Below, one piece after another: positions 35,450 to 44,153 of a stretch of 64,000 bases of DNA. The stretch's first letter is position 1, and each line of letters begins with the position of its first letter. The position numbers and the translations under genes were made by a program. The notes below the pieces were generated by a model. It had not been told where the DNA came from. It worked only from the letters and a program-made list of their open reading frames with translations, and made no database searches. Location of the stretch: contig NZ_CP070326.1 in NCBI RefSeq assembly GCF_016917755.1, positions 3,968,001 to 4,032,000 of the forward strand, written 5' to 3'. This DNA comes from Streptomyces noursei. Lineage in GTDB: Bacteria; Actinomycetota; Actinomycetes; Streptomycetales; Streptomycetaceae.

Positions 35450-36931
35450 TTAAGAGCCGGTGCCCCGGCCCGGGGAGCCGGCGCCCGGTGCGGCGGTGCG
35501 GGCGGCCCGCCGTCCGCGGGCGCCGAACACCCGGCCGCCGATCCGGCGCCGCAACCGGTGGCCGCGCCGGGCGCCGGCGTGGGCCCGCCGCCCGTCCAGG
35601 GCCAGCCAGACCCGGACCTCGGTGCCGCCCAGCACCGAGCGTCCGATCCGGACGTCGCCGCCGGTGGACTCCGCCAGCCGGCGGACGATGTCCAGGCCGA
35701 GCCCCGTGGAGCCGCCCCCGGCCGCCGCCGGACGGTCCTCCCGGCCGCCGCCCGACCAGCCGCGGCGCAGCGCGGCGGCCGGATCGGCGATGCCCGGCCC
35801 GGCGTCCGAGACCAGCACGATCACCGCATCGTCGGCATTGTGGACGTCGACGGCGAAGGCGGTGCCCTCGGGGGTGTGCCGGAAGACGTTGCCGAGCATG
35901 GCGTCCAGGGCCGCGGCGAGGTCGGGGCGGGCGACCGGTACCCGCACCGGGCGGTCCGCGCCGGCGACCCGGACGGTGCGGCCCTCGTCCTCGGCCAGCG
36001 CGGACCAGAAGTCCATCCGCTCGCGGATCACTTCGGCCGCGTCGCAGCCGGCCGCGGCGGCGGCCTGTGCGGTGTGCTCCCGCTGGGCGCGGGCGGTGCG
36101 GATGATCTGGTCCACCTCGTGCTCCAGTTGCTCGACGGCGGCCCGGGTCTGCTCGGCGGCCGGACCGTCGCCGAGCGAGGCCGCGTTGAGCCGGAGCACG
36201 GTCAGCGGGGTGCGCAGCCGGTGCGAGAGGTCGGCGGCCAACTCGCGTTCGTTGGCGAGGAGTTGGACGACCTGGTCGGCCATGGAGTTGAAGGCGCTGG
36301 CCGCCGAGCGCAGCTCCTTCGGGCCGTCCTCCTGGACGCGGACGCCGAGGTCGCCGCGGCCCAGGTCGTGGGCGGCGGCGGACAGCCGCTCGGCGGGGCG
36401 CACCATCCGGGTGCCGAGCCGGTCGGCGACCGCGACCGACCCCAGGACCAGTGCCAGTCCGACGCCGGCCAGTACCGCCCAGGAGGTGGCCACACCGTTG
36501 GTGAGCGCGTCGTCGGGGACGTACACCTCGACGACGGCGATGCCGGAGGCGACCGCGGTGGGCTGGAGCAGCGAGGTGCCGCCGGGGACCTCGGCGATGG
36601 AGGCCCGGCCGAGCCGGACGGCGGCGGCGACATCGGCGGGGGCGGCCCGGCGGACACCGACCTCGGTCGGGCTGCCGCCCTTGGCGGCAGCCGGGACGTG
36701 GATGCCGATCCCACCGCCGGGGCCGGTCTCGGCGCTGGCCAGGGCCCGTTCCAACTGGGTGCGGTCGGTGGTGATGGCCAGGACGGGGCCGATGGCGGCG
36801 GCCTGCCGCTCGGCGCCTCCGTAGGCGCGGTCGGAGGCCATCTCCTTGACCACCAGACCCAACGGGACCGCGAAGGCGACCACGACCATCGTGGTGACCG
36901 CCAGGGCCACCTTGACCAGGGCCCACCTCAC
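35450..36931 (-). CDS. Two-component sensor histidine kinase
   Basis: 493 residues from the GTG at 36931, preceded by GAGAGG at good spacing; a GTG six codons earlier has no room for a ribosome site. The order is a TM segment (~5-28), an extracytoplasmic sensor (~30-130), a second TM (~135-155), HAMP, the H-box AADLSHRLRTPLTVL (His ~237), and an ATPase domain with MLGNVFRHTPEG, DAGPGIAD and GSTGLGLDIV. The tail is unusually Arg-rich. It is paired with the response regulator 88 bp upstream. Signal unknown. Confidence 0.9.
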   Translation of the reverse strand: MRWALVKVALAVTTMVVVAFAVPLGLVVKEMASDRAYGGAERQAAAIGPVLAITTDRTQLERALASAETGPGGGIGIHVPAAAKGGSPTEVGVRRAAPADVAAAVRLGRASIAEVPGGTSLLQPTAVASGIAVVEVYVPDDALTNGVATSWAVLAGVGLALVLGSVAVADRLGTRMVRPAERLSAAAHDLGRGDLGVRVQEDGPKELRSAASAFNSMADQVVQLLANERELAADLSHRLRTPLTVLRLNAASLGDGPAAEQTRAAVEQLEHEVDQIIRTARAQREHTAQAAAAAGCDAAEVIRERMDFWSALAEDEGRTVRVAGADRPVRVPVARPDLAAALDAMLGNVFRHTPEGTAFAVDVHNADDAVIVLVSDAGPGIADPAAALRRGWSGGGREDRPAAAGGGSTGLGLDIVRRLAESTGGDVRIGRSVLGGTEVRVWLALDGRRAHAGARRGHRLRRRIGGRVFGARGRRAARTAAPGAGSPGRGTGS

Positions 36932-37019
36932 GGCGTCCCGCCTCTCCACTCCTTCGGCGCGCCGCCCGCGAGGCGCGGCGGTGCGGCTGCCGCGGCCGCC
37001 GGGCGGGGCTGCCCCCGGC

Positions 37020-37712
37020 TCACCGGGGCGGCTCCAGCTTCACCCCGACACCGCGCAGGGTGTGCAGGTACCGGGGCCGGGCCGCGGTCTCGCCCAGTTT
37101 GCGGCGCAGCCAGGACAGGTGGACGTCGATGGTCTGGTCGTCGCCGTAGGACTGCTGCCAGACCTCGGCGAGGAGTTCCTTGCGGGGCACGACCACGCCG
37201 GGGCGCTCGGCGAGGAAGGCCAGCAGGTCGAACTCGCGGCGGGTGAGGTCCAGTGCGACGCCGTCGAGTTCGGCCTGGCGGCGCAGCGGGTCGATGGACA
37301 GCCCGCCGACCCGGGTCGCCCGTGAGGGCGGTTCGGCCCCCGGCGCCCCGCCCCGGGACCGGCGCAGCACGGCCGCCATCCGGGCCGAGAGGTGCTCGAC
37401 CGAGAACGGCTTGGTGAGGTAGTCGTCGGCGCCGTCGTTGAGCAGCCGGACGATCTCGGCCTCGTCGTCCCGCGCGGTGGCGATGATCACCGGGACGTCG
37501 GTGATGCCGCGCAGCATCTTCAGCGCCTCGCCGCCGTCCAGATCGGGCAGACCGAGGTCGAGGACGACCAGGTCGAATCCGACGTGCGCGACCTCGCGCA
37601 GCGCCTCCAGGGCGGTCCCGACGCTGCGCACCGCGTGCCCGGCCTCGGTCAGATGCCGGATGAGCGCGGAGCGTACGAACTGGTCGTCCTCGACCACGAG
37701 CACTCGTGCCAT
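37020..37712 (-). CDS. OmpR/PhoB-family response regulator
   Basis: 230 residues. Receiver domain with acidic pair Asp9-Asp10, phospho-acceptor Asp52 (VVLDLGLPD), Thr79 and Lys101 (LTKPF). A winged-helix DNA-binding domain follows (LTRREFDLLAFLAERPG, TIDVHLSWLRRKLGE). ATG at 37712; a start three codons earlier is possible. Partner of the downstream kinase. Confidence 0.93.
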   Translation of the reverse strand: MARVLVVEDDQFVRSALIRHLTEAGHAVRSVGTALEALREVAHVGFDLVVLDLGLPDLDGGEALKMLRGITDVPVIIATARDDEAEIVRLLNDGADDYLTKPFSVEHLSARMAAVLRRSRGGAPGAEPPSRATRVGGLSIDPLRRQAELDGVALDLTRREFDLLAFLAERPGVVVPRKELLAEVWQQSYGDDQTIDVHLSWLRRKLGETAARPRYLHTLRGVGVKLEPPR

Positions 37713-37853
37713 GGGCGGCACCGTACGCCATACGGGCGCGTTCCCCTGCGCACGGTTGACGACCGGACGGCGTCACCCCCGGTGGCGGGCGGGCGGATTC
37801 ATCCCCACCGGCGCCGCAATGACGGCCTCCCGCGGCCCGTACGGGCGGGCGCC

Positions 37854-38012
37854 CTAGCCGGGACCCACCATGTTGGTGTCGCCGACCTGCGGGTCGATGA
37901 GTCGGGAGCCGAACAGGCCGCTCCCCGAGGGGTCCGGATCGGCGCTGGCCGGCGCGCTGAACACGGCCAGCGTGATGAGGGTTCCGACGATGAGGGCTGC
38001 GACACGGCGCAT
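37854..38012 (-). CDS. Very small exported peptide
   Basis: 52 residues. RRVAALIVGTLITLAVFS and APASA make a convincing signal peptide, leaving ~26 mature residues rich in Gly, Asp and Pro (ending DTNMVGPG). GGGAGG lies nine bases before the ATG. It lacks chaplin and rodlin motifs. Function unknown. Confidence 0.7.
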   Translation of the reverse strand: MRRVAALIVGTLITLAVFSAPASADPDPSGSGLFGSRLIDPQVGDTNMVGPG

Positions 38013-38213
38013 TGCACGAGCCTCCCGGGAAGTCGCTGATCTTTCGCTCACTCTGCCCGACTTCCTCCGCCTATACGCGCTAAATCCCTCTTGTGGCGGT
38101 TATATGACGCGGCGTCGGATCGGGGAAAGCGAGGCGCCGCCCCGGCCCCGCACCGTCAAGCCCGCGTGGACGGGGTTGTTCTTTCCGCCGGCCGGCATGG
38201 TCCTATAGGGGGC

Positions 38214-38786
38214 ATGGACAGAGGGAGTTCGGGGCGGGGCCTGGTGCACGCGGCGGCCTGGACGCTGGCGACCGGCGCCGCGGTCGCCCTGTCGTGGTTC
38301 GGCGTGCACACCGTACTGTCCGGCACGGTGTACGACGCGCCGCGGGCGCTTCCGCTCTCCGACCAGGTGGCGTCCTCGGCCCTGCCGCAGGTCTCCTCCA
38401 CCCATCGGCCGAAGCCGTCCGCCTCGCCGTCCGCGAGCCCCTCCTCCTCCCCCGCCGACGACCGGCCGCCGCGGACCGCGGCGCCGTCCCGCTCCCTGGA
38501 CGCCCCCTCGTCCACCTCCTCGGCCCTGCCCGACAGCGGCACCCCGGCGCCCACCGGCGACCGGATCCGCGGCTATGTCACCAACGGCGGCCGGGTGGTG
38601 CTCTCGCTGGGCGCCGACTCCGCCGAGCTGGTGTCCGCGACACCGAACGCGGGCTGGCAGATGCAGGTGTGGAAGCAGAACCAATGGCTCCGGGTCGACT
38701 TCACCGGCGGCGGCGCGCACACCTCGGTGATCTGCACCTGGAACGGCCATCCACCACTGGTGGAGACCAGCAACCACGCGTCGTAG
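38214..38786 (+). CDS. Membrane-anchored protein with Ser/Pro linker
   Basis: 190 residues. One N-terminal TM segment (AAAWTLATGAAVALSWFGV) is followed by ~75 residues of Ser/Pro/Ala-rich linker and a compact C-terminal domain (IRGYVTNGGRVVLSLGADSA, WQMQVWKQNQWLRVDF, SVICTWNGHPP). Probably a cell-surface protein. No family recognised. Confidence 0.75.
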   Translation: MDRGSSGRGLVHAAAWTLATGAAVALSWFGVHTVLSGTVYDAPRALPLSDQVASSALPQVSSTHRPKPSASPSASPSSSPADDRPPRTAAPSRSLDAPSSTSSALPDSGTPAPTGDRIRGYVTNGGRVVLSLGADSAELVSATPNAGWQMQVWKQNQWLRVDFTGGGAHTSVICTWNGHPPLVETSNHAS

Positions 38787-38815
38787 CACGGGAGTTGACA
38801 TGCCGTCGGACGCCC

Positions 38816-39673
38816 CTACGTGAAGACCCCGGCGGGCGGGGACGGCGAGGCGACCGCGGTGGCGTCGGTGACCGGGGCCGCGCCGCCGGTGAAGTCCAGC
38901 AGCGCCCGGCCGTGCTCGACCCGGCCGGCGTGCGGGTCGCCGGCCGCCCGCCGGGTCAGCTCGGCGACCGGCAGCGTCCGGTCGGCGGCGAGCAGCACCG
39001 CGTTGCCGAACCGCCTGCCGCGCAGCACGGCCGGCTCGGCGGTCAGGGCCAGCTCGGGGAAGACGGTGTGGACGGTGGCTATCTGGCCGCGCAGGAACGC
39101 CAGCGGCGGCCCGTCGGCGAGGTTGGCCGCGTAATGGCCGCCGGGCCGCAGCGCCCGGCGCACCTCCGTCACGAACTCCACGCTGGTCAGGTGCGCGGGT
39201 GTGCGGGCGCCGGCGAAGACGTCGGCGATGACCAGGTCCGCCCAGCCGTCCGGGATCCTGGCCAGCCCGGCGCGGGCGTCCGCACCGCGCACCCGTATCC
39301 GCCAGGTGCTCTCCAGCGGCAGCCGCTCACGGACGAGCTGGACCAGTGGGGTGTCTATCTCCACGACCTGCTGGGTGGACCGCGGCCGGGTCGCGGCGAT
39401 GTACCGGGCCAGGGTCAGGGCGCCGCCGCCGAGGTGGACGACGCGCAGCGGCGCACCGGGCGGGGCGACCAGGTCGGCGATGTGCCCCAGCCGCCGCTGG
39501 TAGGAGAACTCCAGGTACGCCGGGTCGTCGAGGTCCACGTGGGACTGCGGGGCGCCGTCTATCAACAGCGTCCAGCCGCGCGGCCGGTCCCGATCGGGTC
39601 GCAGTTCCGCGACCCCGCCGCCCACCGTTCCGGTGACGGACTCCGGGCCGCGCCCGCGCCTGCTTCTCGCCAT
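38816..39673 (-). CDS. Spermidine synthase-like methyltransferase-fold protein
   Basis: 285 residues. The aminopropyltransferase/SAM fold is shown by SHVDLDDPAYLEFSYQRRLG, LRVVHLGGGALTLARYIA, QVVEIDTPLVQLVRERL and GWADLVIADVFAGARTPAHL, where the Asp pair of true spermidine synthases would be. N-terminal membrane domains of fused forms are absent. Substrate uncertain; it may not make spermidine. Confidence 0.8.
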   Translation of the reverse strand: MARSRRGRGPESVTGTVGGGVAELRPDRDRPRGWTLLIDGAPQSHVDLDDPAYLEFSYQRRLGHIADLVAPPGAPLRVVHLGGGALTLARYIAATRPRSTQQVVEIDTPLVQLVRERLPLESTWRIRVRGADARAGLARIPDGWADLVIADVFAGARTPAHLTSVEFVTEVRRALRPGGHYAANLADGPPLAFLRGQIATVHTVFPELALTAEPAVLRGRRFGNAVLLAADRTLPVAELTRRAAGDPHAGRVEHGRALLDFTGGAAPVTDATAVASPSPPAGVFT

Positions 39674-39829
39674 GCCTCCAGTATGGCGGTCAGCCGTGGC
39701 ACGGTATCCGCAGGTCAGGGATGGTGCGAGAAGCCAGGCGGCGGACCGCCCGACGGCCGGAGCCGCGGGCAGCCCGCCTGGTGTGCCGCGACCCGAGCCG
39801 GTCCGATGTCCCTTCGGACCGGCTCCGGA

Positions 39830-40132
39830 TCACTTGTTGATGCAGTGGTTACCGAACGCCGGGTTCAGCAGCGCGATGATGTCGACGCTGTTGCCGCACA
39901 CGTTGATCGGAATGTCGATCGGGATCTGGATGACGTTGCCGCTGAGGACGCCCGGCGAGTGCTTGGCGATCCCCTTCGCGTGCGCGCCCCGGCCATGGTG
40001 ACGGCCCTCCTTGAAACGGCCGTGGCTCTTGCCGTGGTGCCCGCCGTCGTAGGCGGTGGCGGCGCCCGCGCCGCTCAGCACCAGGGCCGAGGTGGCCGCG
40101 GCCATCGCGGCGGTCTTGACGAACCGCTTCAT
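39830..40132 (-). CDS. Short chaplin with His-rich insert
   Basis: 100 residues. Signal peptide (VKTAAMAAATSALVLSGAG, ATAY) is followed by a His/Gly/Lys-rich segment of ~25 residues and a single chaplin domain, SPGVLSGNVIQIPIDIPINV then CGNSVDIIALLNPAFGNHC with the two conserved Cys. Chaplins assemble into the amyloid surface film of aerial hyphae and spores. AAGGAGA lies seven bases before the ATG. The His-rich insert is unusual. Confidence 0.92.
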   Translation of the reverse strand: MKRFVKTAAMAAATSALVLSGAGAATAYDGGHHGKSHGRFKEGRHHGRGAHAKGIAKHSPGVLSGNVIQIPIDIPINVCGNSVDIIALLNPAFGNHCINK

Positions 40133-40351
40133 CCCATTCTCCTTTTCAGCTCGCGTATGGGGCATCGGACACAACGAACAATATGGGTTACGGATACGGC
40201 CGTTACCACTTAAGCGGATTCATTAGGCTGACTGGCTGGCGGACGACCGGTGGAAAACGGGGGTGGGGCCGCGGCGCGCCTGCCGCGATTTCCAACATGA
40301 TTTCTGCCAGAGTGCTCTCCTGTTTGACTGATTGAAGTCGGAGAGGACCAC

Positions 40352-41362
40352 ATGCCGAAGTCGATGGACCGCACCAGGTGCGGCGCGGTATGCGCGCTCG
40401 CGACCCTGGCTTTGTCGGCCGCGCTGACTTCGGCAGTGGCCGCCCCGGCTCCCCCGGAATCCCCGCGCATTCCGTTCGCCGAGCGCTTCCACAGCACCGG
40501 GCACGGCGGTATCGCGCGGGCCGGCCGCACCACCGTCACCCGAACGGCGCACCTCGACACCGACGACGCCCCGCGCACCGTCGGCTCCAGCAGCGCCCGG
40601 CTACGGCTGCCGGCCGGCTCCCGGGTGCGCTACGCCCGGCTGTACTGGGGCGGCGACCTGCGCCCCGGCGGGCCCCGGGCGGCCCGGAACACCGGCCAGG
40701 TGCTGCTCGCCGGTCCCCGCGGCCGGTACGAGGAGGTGCGCGCGGACGGCCCGATCGGGCGCCGCAGCACCGCCCGGACCGACGTCTACCAGGCGTCCGC
40801 GGACGTCACCGCCCTGGTGCGGCGCGGCGGCCCGGGCACGTACACGGTGGCCCGGGCGGCCACCGGGCGCCGGGCGGCGCGGGCCGGGTCCTGGGGCGGC
40901 TGGGTGCTGGTGGCCGCCTACGAGAACCCGCGGGAGCCGCTGCGGCGGCTGACGCTGTGGGACGGATTCGAGGCGCTGGGCGGGAAGCGCCGGGCGCTCG
41001 CGGTGGAACTGCCCGGGCTGCGCATTCCGGCGCATTCCCGGGGACGGGCCGGAGTCGTGGCCTACCGCGGAACGCGCGGAACCCACGGAAAAATCTCCGC
41101 CCGGGCCGGCCGCATTACTCCGGTCGCGCTCCATGGTGCGGCCGATCCAGCGAATGAGGGGCCGCAATCGATGCGCCCGAATTCCGGTCGGCAGGCGCCG
41201 GGTAGGGCCACATACCACAACGCCCTCGGTTTTGATTCCGATGTCTTCGACCTGACGCCGGCGCTCCGGTCCGGAGGCGACCGGCTGGCATTCCGCTTCA
41301 CCACCCGAAAGGCGGGTTATTTGCTCGGCGCGCTCTTCGTCCAGGCCGATCTGCGGCGCTGA
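40352..41362 (+). CDS. Secreted protein, DUF3344-like
   Basis: 336 residues with signal peptide (GAVCALATLALSAALTSAVA, APAPP). The mature part is beta-rich: RVRYARLYWGGDLRPGGP, TYTVARAATGRRAARAGSWG, GWVLVAAYENPREPLRRL, FDSDVFDLTP. This resembles DUF3344-type surface proteins. GGAGAGG precedes the ATG. It is divergent from the chaplin gene and 63 bp upstream of the polysaccharide operon. Confidence 0.75.
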   Translation: MPKSMDRTRCGAVCALATLALSAALTSAVAAPAPPESPRIPFAERFHSTGHGGIARAGRTTVTRTAHLDTDDAPRTVGSSSARLRLPAGSRVRYARLYWGGDLRPGGPRAARNTGQVLLAGPRGRYEEVRADGPIGRRSTARTDVYQASADVTALVRRGGPGTYTVARAATGRRAARAGSWGGWVLVAAYENPREPLRRLTLWDGFEALGGKRRALAVELPGLRIPAHSRGRAGVVAYRGTRGTHGKISARAGRITPVALHGAADPANEGPQSMRPNSGRQAPGRATYHNALGFDSDVFDLTPALRSGGDRLAFRFTTRKAGYLLGALFVQADLRR

Positions 41363-41425
41363 GCGGCGGGCTTCGGCAATTCCCGCGGAGTTTTTGACAG
41401 CTCGGTAATCAGGGGAGCAGTGCGC

Positions 41426-42604
41426 GTGCCGCCACAAGACCCGCCGTCCCAGGAGCGGCTCACGGTCCTGCATGTGTCCCAGCCGGTCGACGGCGGGATC
41501 GCCCGGGTCGTCGCCGGCCTGGTCCGTTCCCAGGTGGCGGCCGGGCTGCGGGTGGTGGTGGCCGCGCCGCCCGGCGGCACCCTGCACGCGGAGGCCGCGG
41601 TCGCGGGCGCCGAGGTGGTGCTCTGGCCGGCCCGCGGCGCCCTCGGCACGGCGCTGTCCGCGTCGGCGCGGCTGGCCCGACTCGTCCGGCGCACCGGCCC
41701 GCACCTCGTGCACACCCACGGTGCCCGGGCCGGGTACGCCGTCCGGCGGGCGGTGCGCGGGCGGATCCCCACCGTCCACCAGCCGCACTGCTGGCCGTTC
41801 GAGGACGGTGGACCGGCGGGCCGCACGGCGCGGGTCTGGGAGCGGTACGCGGCCCGCTGGACGCACCGGATGCTGTGCGTGAGCGAGGCGCAGCGGGCGC
41901 GCGGGACGGCCGTGGGCGTGACCGGCCGCTGGGTGGTGATCCCCAACGGCGTGGACCTGCGGCGGTTCGCCCCCGCCGACGACGACGGCCGGGCGGCGCT
42001 GCGCACGTCCCTGCCCGCGCTGCGCGACGCGGTGCCGGCCGGGGCGCCGCTGGTGGTGTGCGTGGCGCAGCTGTTCCCGCAGAAGGGCCTGCCGACGCTG
42101 CTGCGGGCCTGGCCCCAGGTGACGGCGGCGGTCCCCGACGCGCGCCTGGCGCTGGTCGGCGACGGGCCGGACCGGGCGGCGCTGCACCGGGCCGCGCCGC
42201 CCGGAGTGCTCTTCACCGGCGCCACCGACAGCGTCGCCCCCTGGTACCAGGCGGCGGACCTGGTGGTGGTGCCGTCCCGGTGGGAGGGCATGGCGCTGGT
42301 CCCCCTGGAGGCGATGGCCTGCGGCCGGGCCGTGGTGCTCAGCGACGTCGGCGGGGCCCGCGAGTGCCTGCCGGCCGACGCCGCGGACGGCTGCCTGGTG
42401 CCGCCGGGCGACCCGGCCGCGCTGGCCCGGGCCGTCATCACCCTGCTGGCCGACCCCGAACGGCGGACAACGCTCGGCGAGCGGCTGCGGGACCACGTAC
42501 GGATGGCCCACGACGGGCAGCGGGCGGCCGGCGCGGTGCTGAACCTCTACCGCGAACTGCTGGCCGTGCCGCCCGTCCTGACCGTGCCGCGGGCCGAGCG
42601 GTGA
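41426..42604 (+). CDS. Glycosyltransferase family 4
   Basis: 392 residues, GT-B fold. N-domain starts LTVLHVSQPVDGGIARVVAG; C-domain has VVCVAQLFPQKGLPTLLRAW, and donor-site VVVPSRWEGMALVPLEAMACG. I chose the second GTG (41426), eight bases after AGGGGAG; a GTG two codons earlier lies too close. Probably adds a sugar from an NDP-sugar to a lipid-linked exopolysaccharide intermediate. The next gene overlaps its stop (GTGA). Confidence 0.87.
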   Translation: MPPQDPPSQERLTVLHVSQPVDGGIARVVAGLVRSQVAAGLRVVVAAPPGGTLHAEAAVAGAEVVLWPARGALGTALSASARLARLVRRTGPHLVHTHGARAGYAVRRAVRGRIPTVHQPHCWPFEDGGPAGRTARVWERYAARWTHRMLCVSEAQRARGTAVGVTGRWVVIPNGVDLRRFAPADDDGRAALRTSLPALRDAVPAGAPLVVCVAQLFPQKGLPTLLRAWPQVTAAVPDARLALVGDGPDRAALHRAAPPGVLFTGATDSVAPWYQAADLVVVPSRWEGMALVPLEAMACGRAVVLSDVGGARECLPADAADGCLVPPGDPAALARAVITLLADPERRTTLGERLRDHVRMAHDGQRAAGAVLNLYRELLAVPPVLTVPRAER

Positions 42605-44031
42605 CCGCCGAGCGCGCGGACGCTCCCCCGGCGCACGCGGGACGGCACGCCCGGCCGCCCGCCGGGGCACTGCCCCGCCCCGCCGCCCCGGCCGCCGCGC
42701 CGGTGGCACCGGCGCCCCCCGGCCGGGCCGTGCCGCGCCGGGCCGTCCCCGTCCTGCTGGCGGCGGCCGACGCCCTGGCCACGGCCGGCGCGACCCTCCT
42801 CGTCGACACCGACCCGGCTCTGCTCGCGGGCCTGGTGCCGGTCCTGCTGCTGCTCAACTCCCGGGCCGGGCTCTACCGTCCGGGCCCGGCCCCGGCCGCG
42901 CTGGACGAGGTGGCACCGCTGCTGGGCCGGGCCGCCGCCGGCTGGTGCGCGGCGGGCGCGGCGCTGGCCGCGCTGCACCCCGGGCTCGCGCTGGGCCCGG
43001 TCGCCCTGCCCGCCGCGGTGGCCGCCCAGGCGGCGCTGGCCGCCACCGCCCGGGCCGTGGTCTACCGGGTGCGACGGGCCACCGCCCGGCGCCGGCCGCG
43101 GTCGACGCTGCTGGTCGGCCCCGAGCCGGTCGCCCGGCAGCTGGCCGCGGCATTGCTGGCGCACCCCGAGTACGGGCTGCGCCCGGTGGGCCTGGTGCCG
43201 ACCGGGCCGGCCACGCCGCAGGGCGCCCCGGCGGGCACGGCGCCGCCGCTGCTCCGTTCGTCCGACGCACTCACCCGCGCCGTCATCCGGTACACCGTCC
43301 GCGACGCGGTCTTCCTGCTGCCGCCGGAGAGCGACCCGTACGCCGCGGCGCTGCTGCGCCGGTTCCTCGGCCAGGGCACGGCCGTCTGGCTGGCCGGCGC
43401 CGCCGCGGCCCGCGACGGCCGGCCGCCGAGGCCCGGCGCCGGCCACCTGTGGGGGTTCGCCTGCCGGCCGTGGGAGGCCGGCCGCGCCCGGCCCGGCGGA
43501 CCGGCCAAGCGGGCGCTGGACCTCGTCCTGGCGTCGGCGGCGCTGCTGCTGACGCTGCCGCTGCTGCTCGGTTGCGCGCTGGCGGTACGGCTGGTGGACG
43601 GGCCCGGGGTGTTCTGCCGGCTGCCCCGGCTGGGCCAGGACGGCCGCCGCTGCGCCCTGCTGCGGTTCCGCATCGCGCGCCCCGGCACCCCGCCCGGCGG
43701 CCTGGGCCGCTGGCTGCGGCGCACCTCGCTGGACGGGCTGCCGCAGCTGTGGAACGTGCTGCGCGGCGAGCTGAGCCTGGTCGGGCCGTGCCCCGAACGC
43801 CCGTCCCGGGCCGCCGAGTTCGCCCGCCGCCACCCCGGCTACGCCGCCCGTCACCGGATGCCGCCGGGCCTGACCGGCCTGGCCCAGGTGCACGGGCTGC
43901 GCGACGGCGCCCGCACCGAGGAGCGGGCGCGCTTCGACAACCTCTACATCGACGGCTGGTCGCCGGGAGGGGACCTGCGGATCCTGCTGCGGGCCGCGGC
44001 CCGCACGCTGTTCCGGCGGGAGGACGGATGA
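42601..44031 (+). CDS. Exopolysaccharide polyprenyl glycosylphosphotransferase (sugar transferase)
   Basis: 476 residues. The N-terminal ~190 residues hold Ala/Leu-rich membrane segments, then a CoA-binding-like domain (STLLVGPEPVARQLAAALLA). The C-terminal bacterial sugar transferase domain has KRALDLVLASAALLLTLPLL, RTSLDGLPQLWNVLRGELSL, VGPCPERP and MPPGLTGLAQVHG. It starts polysaccharide assembly by moving a sugar-phosphate to undecaprenyl phosphate. Starts in a GTGA overlap and ends in an ATGA overlap. Confidence 0.9.
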   Translation: MTAERADAPPAHAGRHARPPAGALPRPAAPAAAPVAPAPPGRAVPRRAVPVLLAAADALATAGATLLVDTDPALLAGLVPVLLLLNSRAGLYRPGPAPAALDEVAPLLGRAAAGWCAAGAALAALHPGLALGPVALPAAVAAQAALAATARAVVYRVRRATARRRPRSTLLVGPEPVARQLAAALLAHPEYGLRPVGLVPTGPATPQGAPAGTAPPLLRSSDALTRAVIRYTVRDAVFLLPPESDPYAAALLRRFLGQGTAVWLAGAAAARDGRPPRPGAGHLWGFACRPWEAGRARPGGPAKRALDLVLASAALLLTLPLLLGCALAVRLVDGPGVFCRLPRLGQDGRRCALLRFRIARPGTPPGGLGRWLRRTSLDGLPQLWNVLRGELSLVGPCPERPSRAAEFARRHPGYAARHRMPPGLTGLAQVHGLRDGARTEERARFDNLYIDGWSPGGDLRILLRAAARTLFRREDG

Positions 44032-44153
44032 CCCCGACCGCCCCGACCGGCCGATGCCCGCAGCCGCGGCACCGCCGCGCGCGGCCCCCCGACGAGGCCG
44101 ACCCGGCCGCTGACCAGGCCACCCTGGCCGCTACCCCTGGAGGGATCCGGTGA
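44028..44153 (+). CDS. 41-codon bridging ORF with stop-start overlaps at both ends
   Basis: ATG overlaps the previous stop (ATGA at 44028) and the TGA overlaps the next GTG (GTGA at 44150). The peptide is basic and Pro/Ala-rich (MTPTAPTGRCPQPRHRRARP...), with no recognisable domain. It may exist to carry ribosomes from the sugar transferase to the next glycosyltransferase. Real product uncertain. Confidence 0.4.
   Translation: MTPTAPTGRCPQPRHRRARPPDEADPAADQATLAATPGGIR

Noticed and set aside
35460..37246. Long open frames opposite the two-component genes
   Set aside because: The kinase and response regulator have complete motifs on the minus strand; these frames have none.
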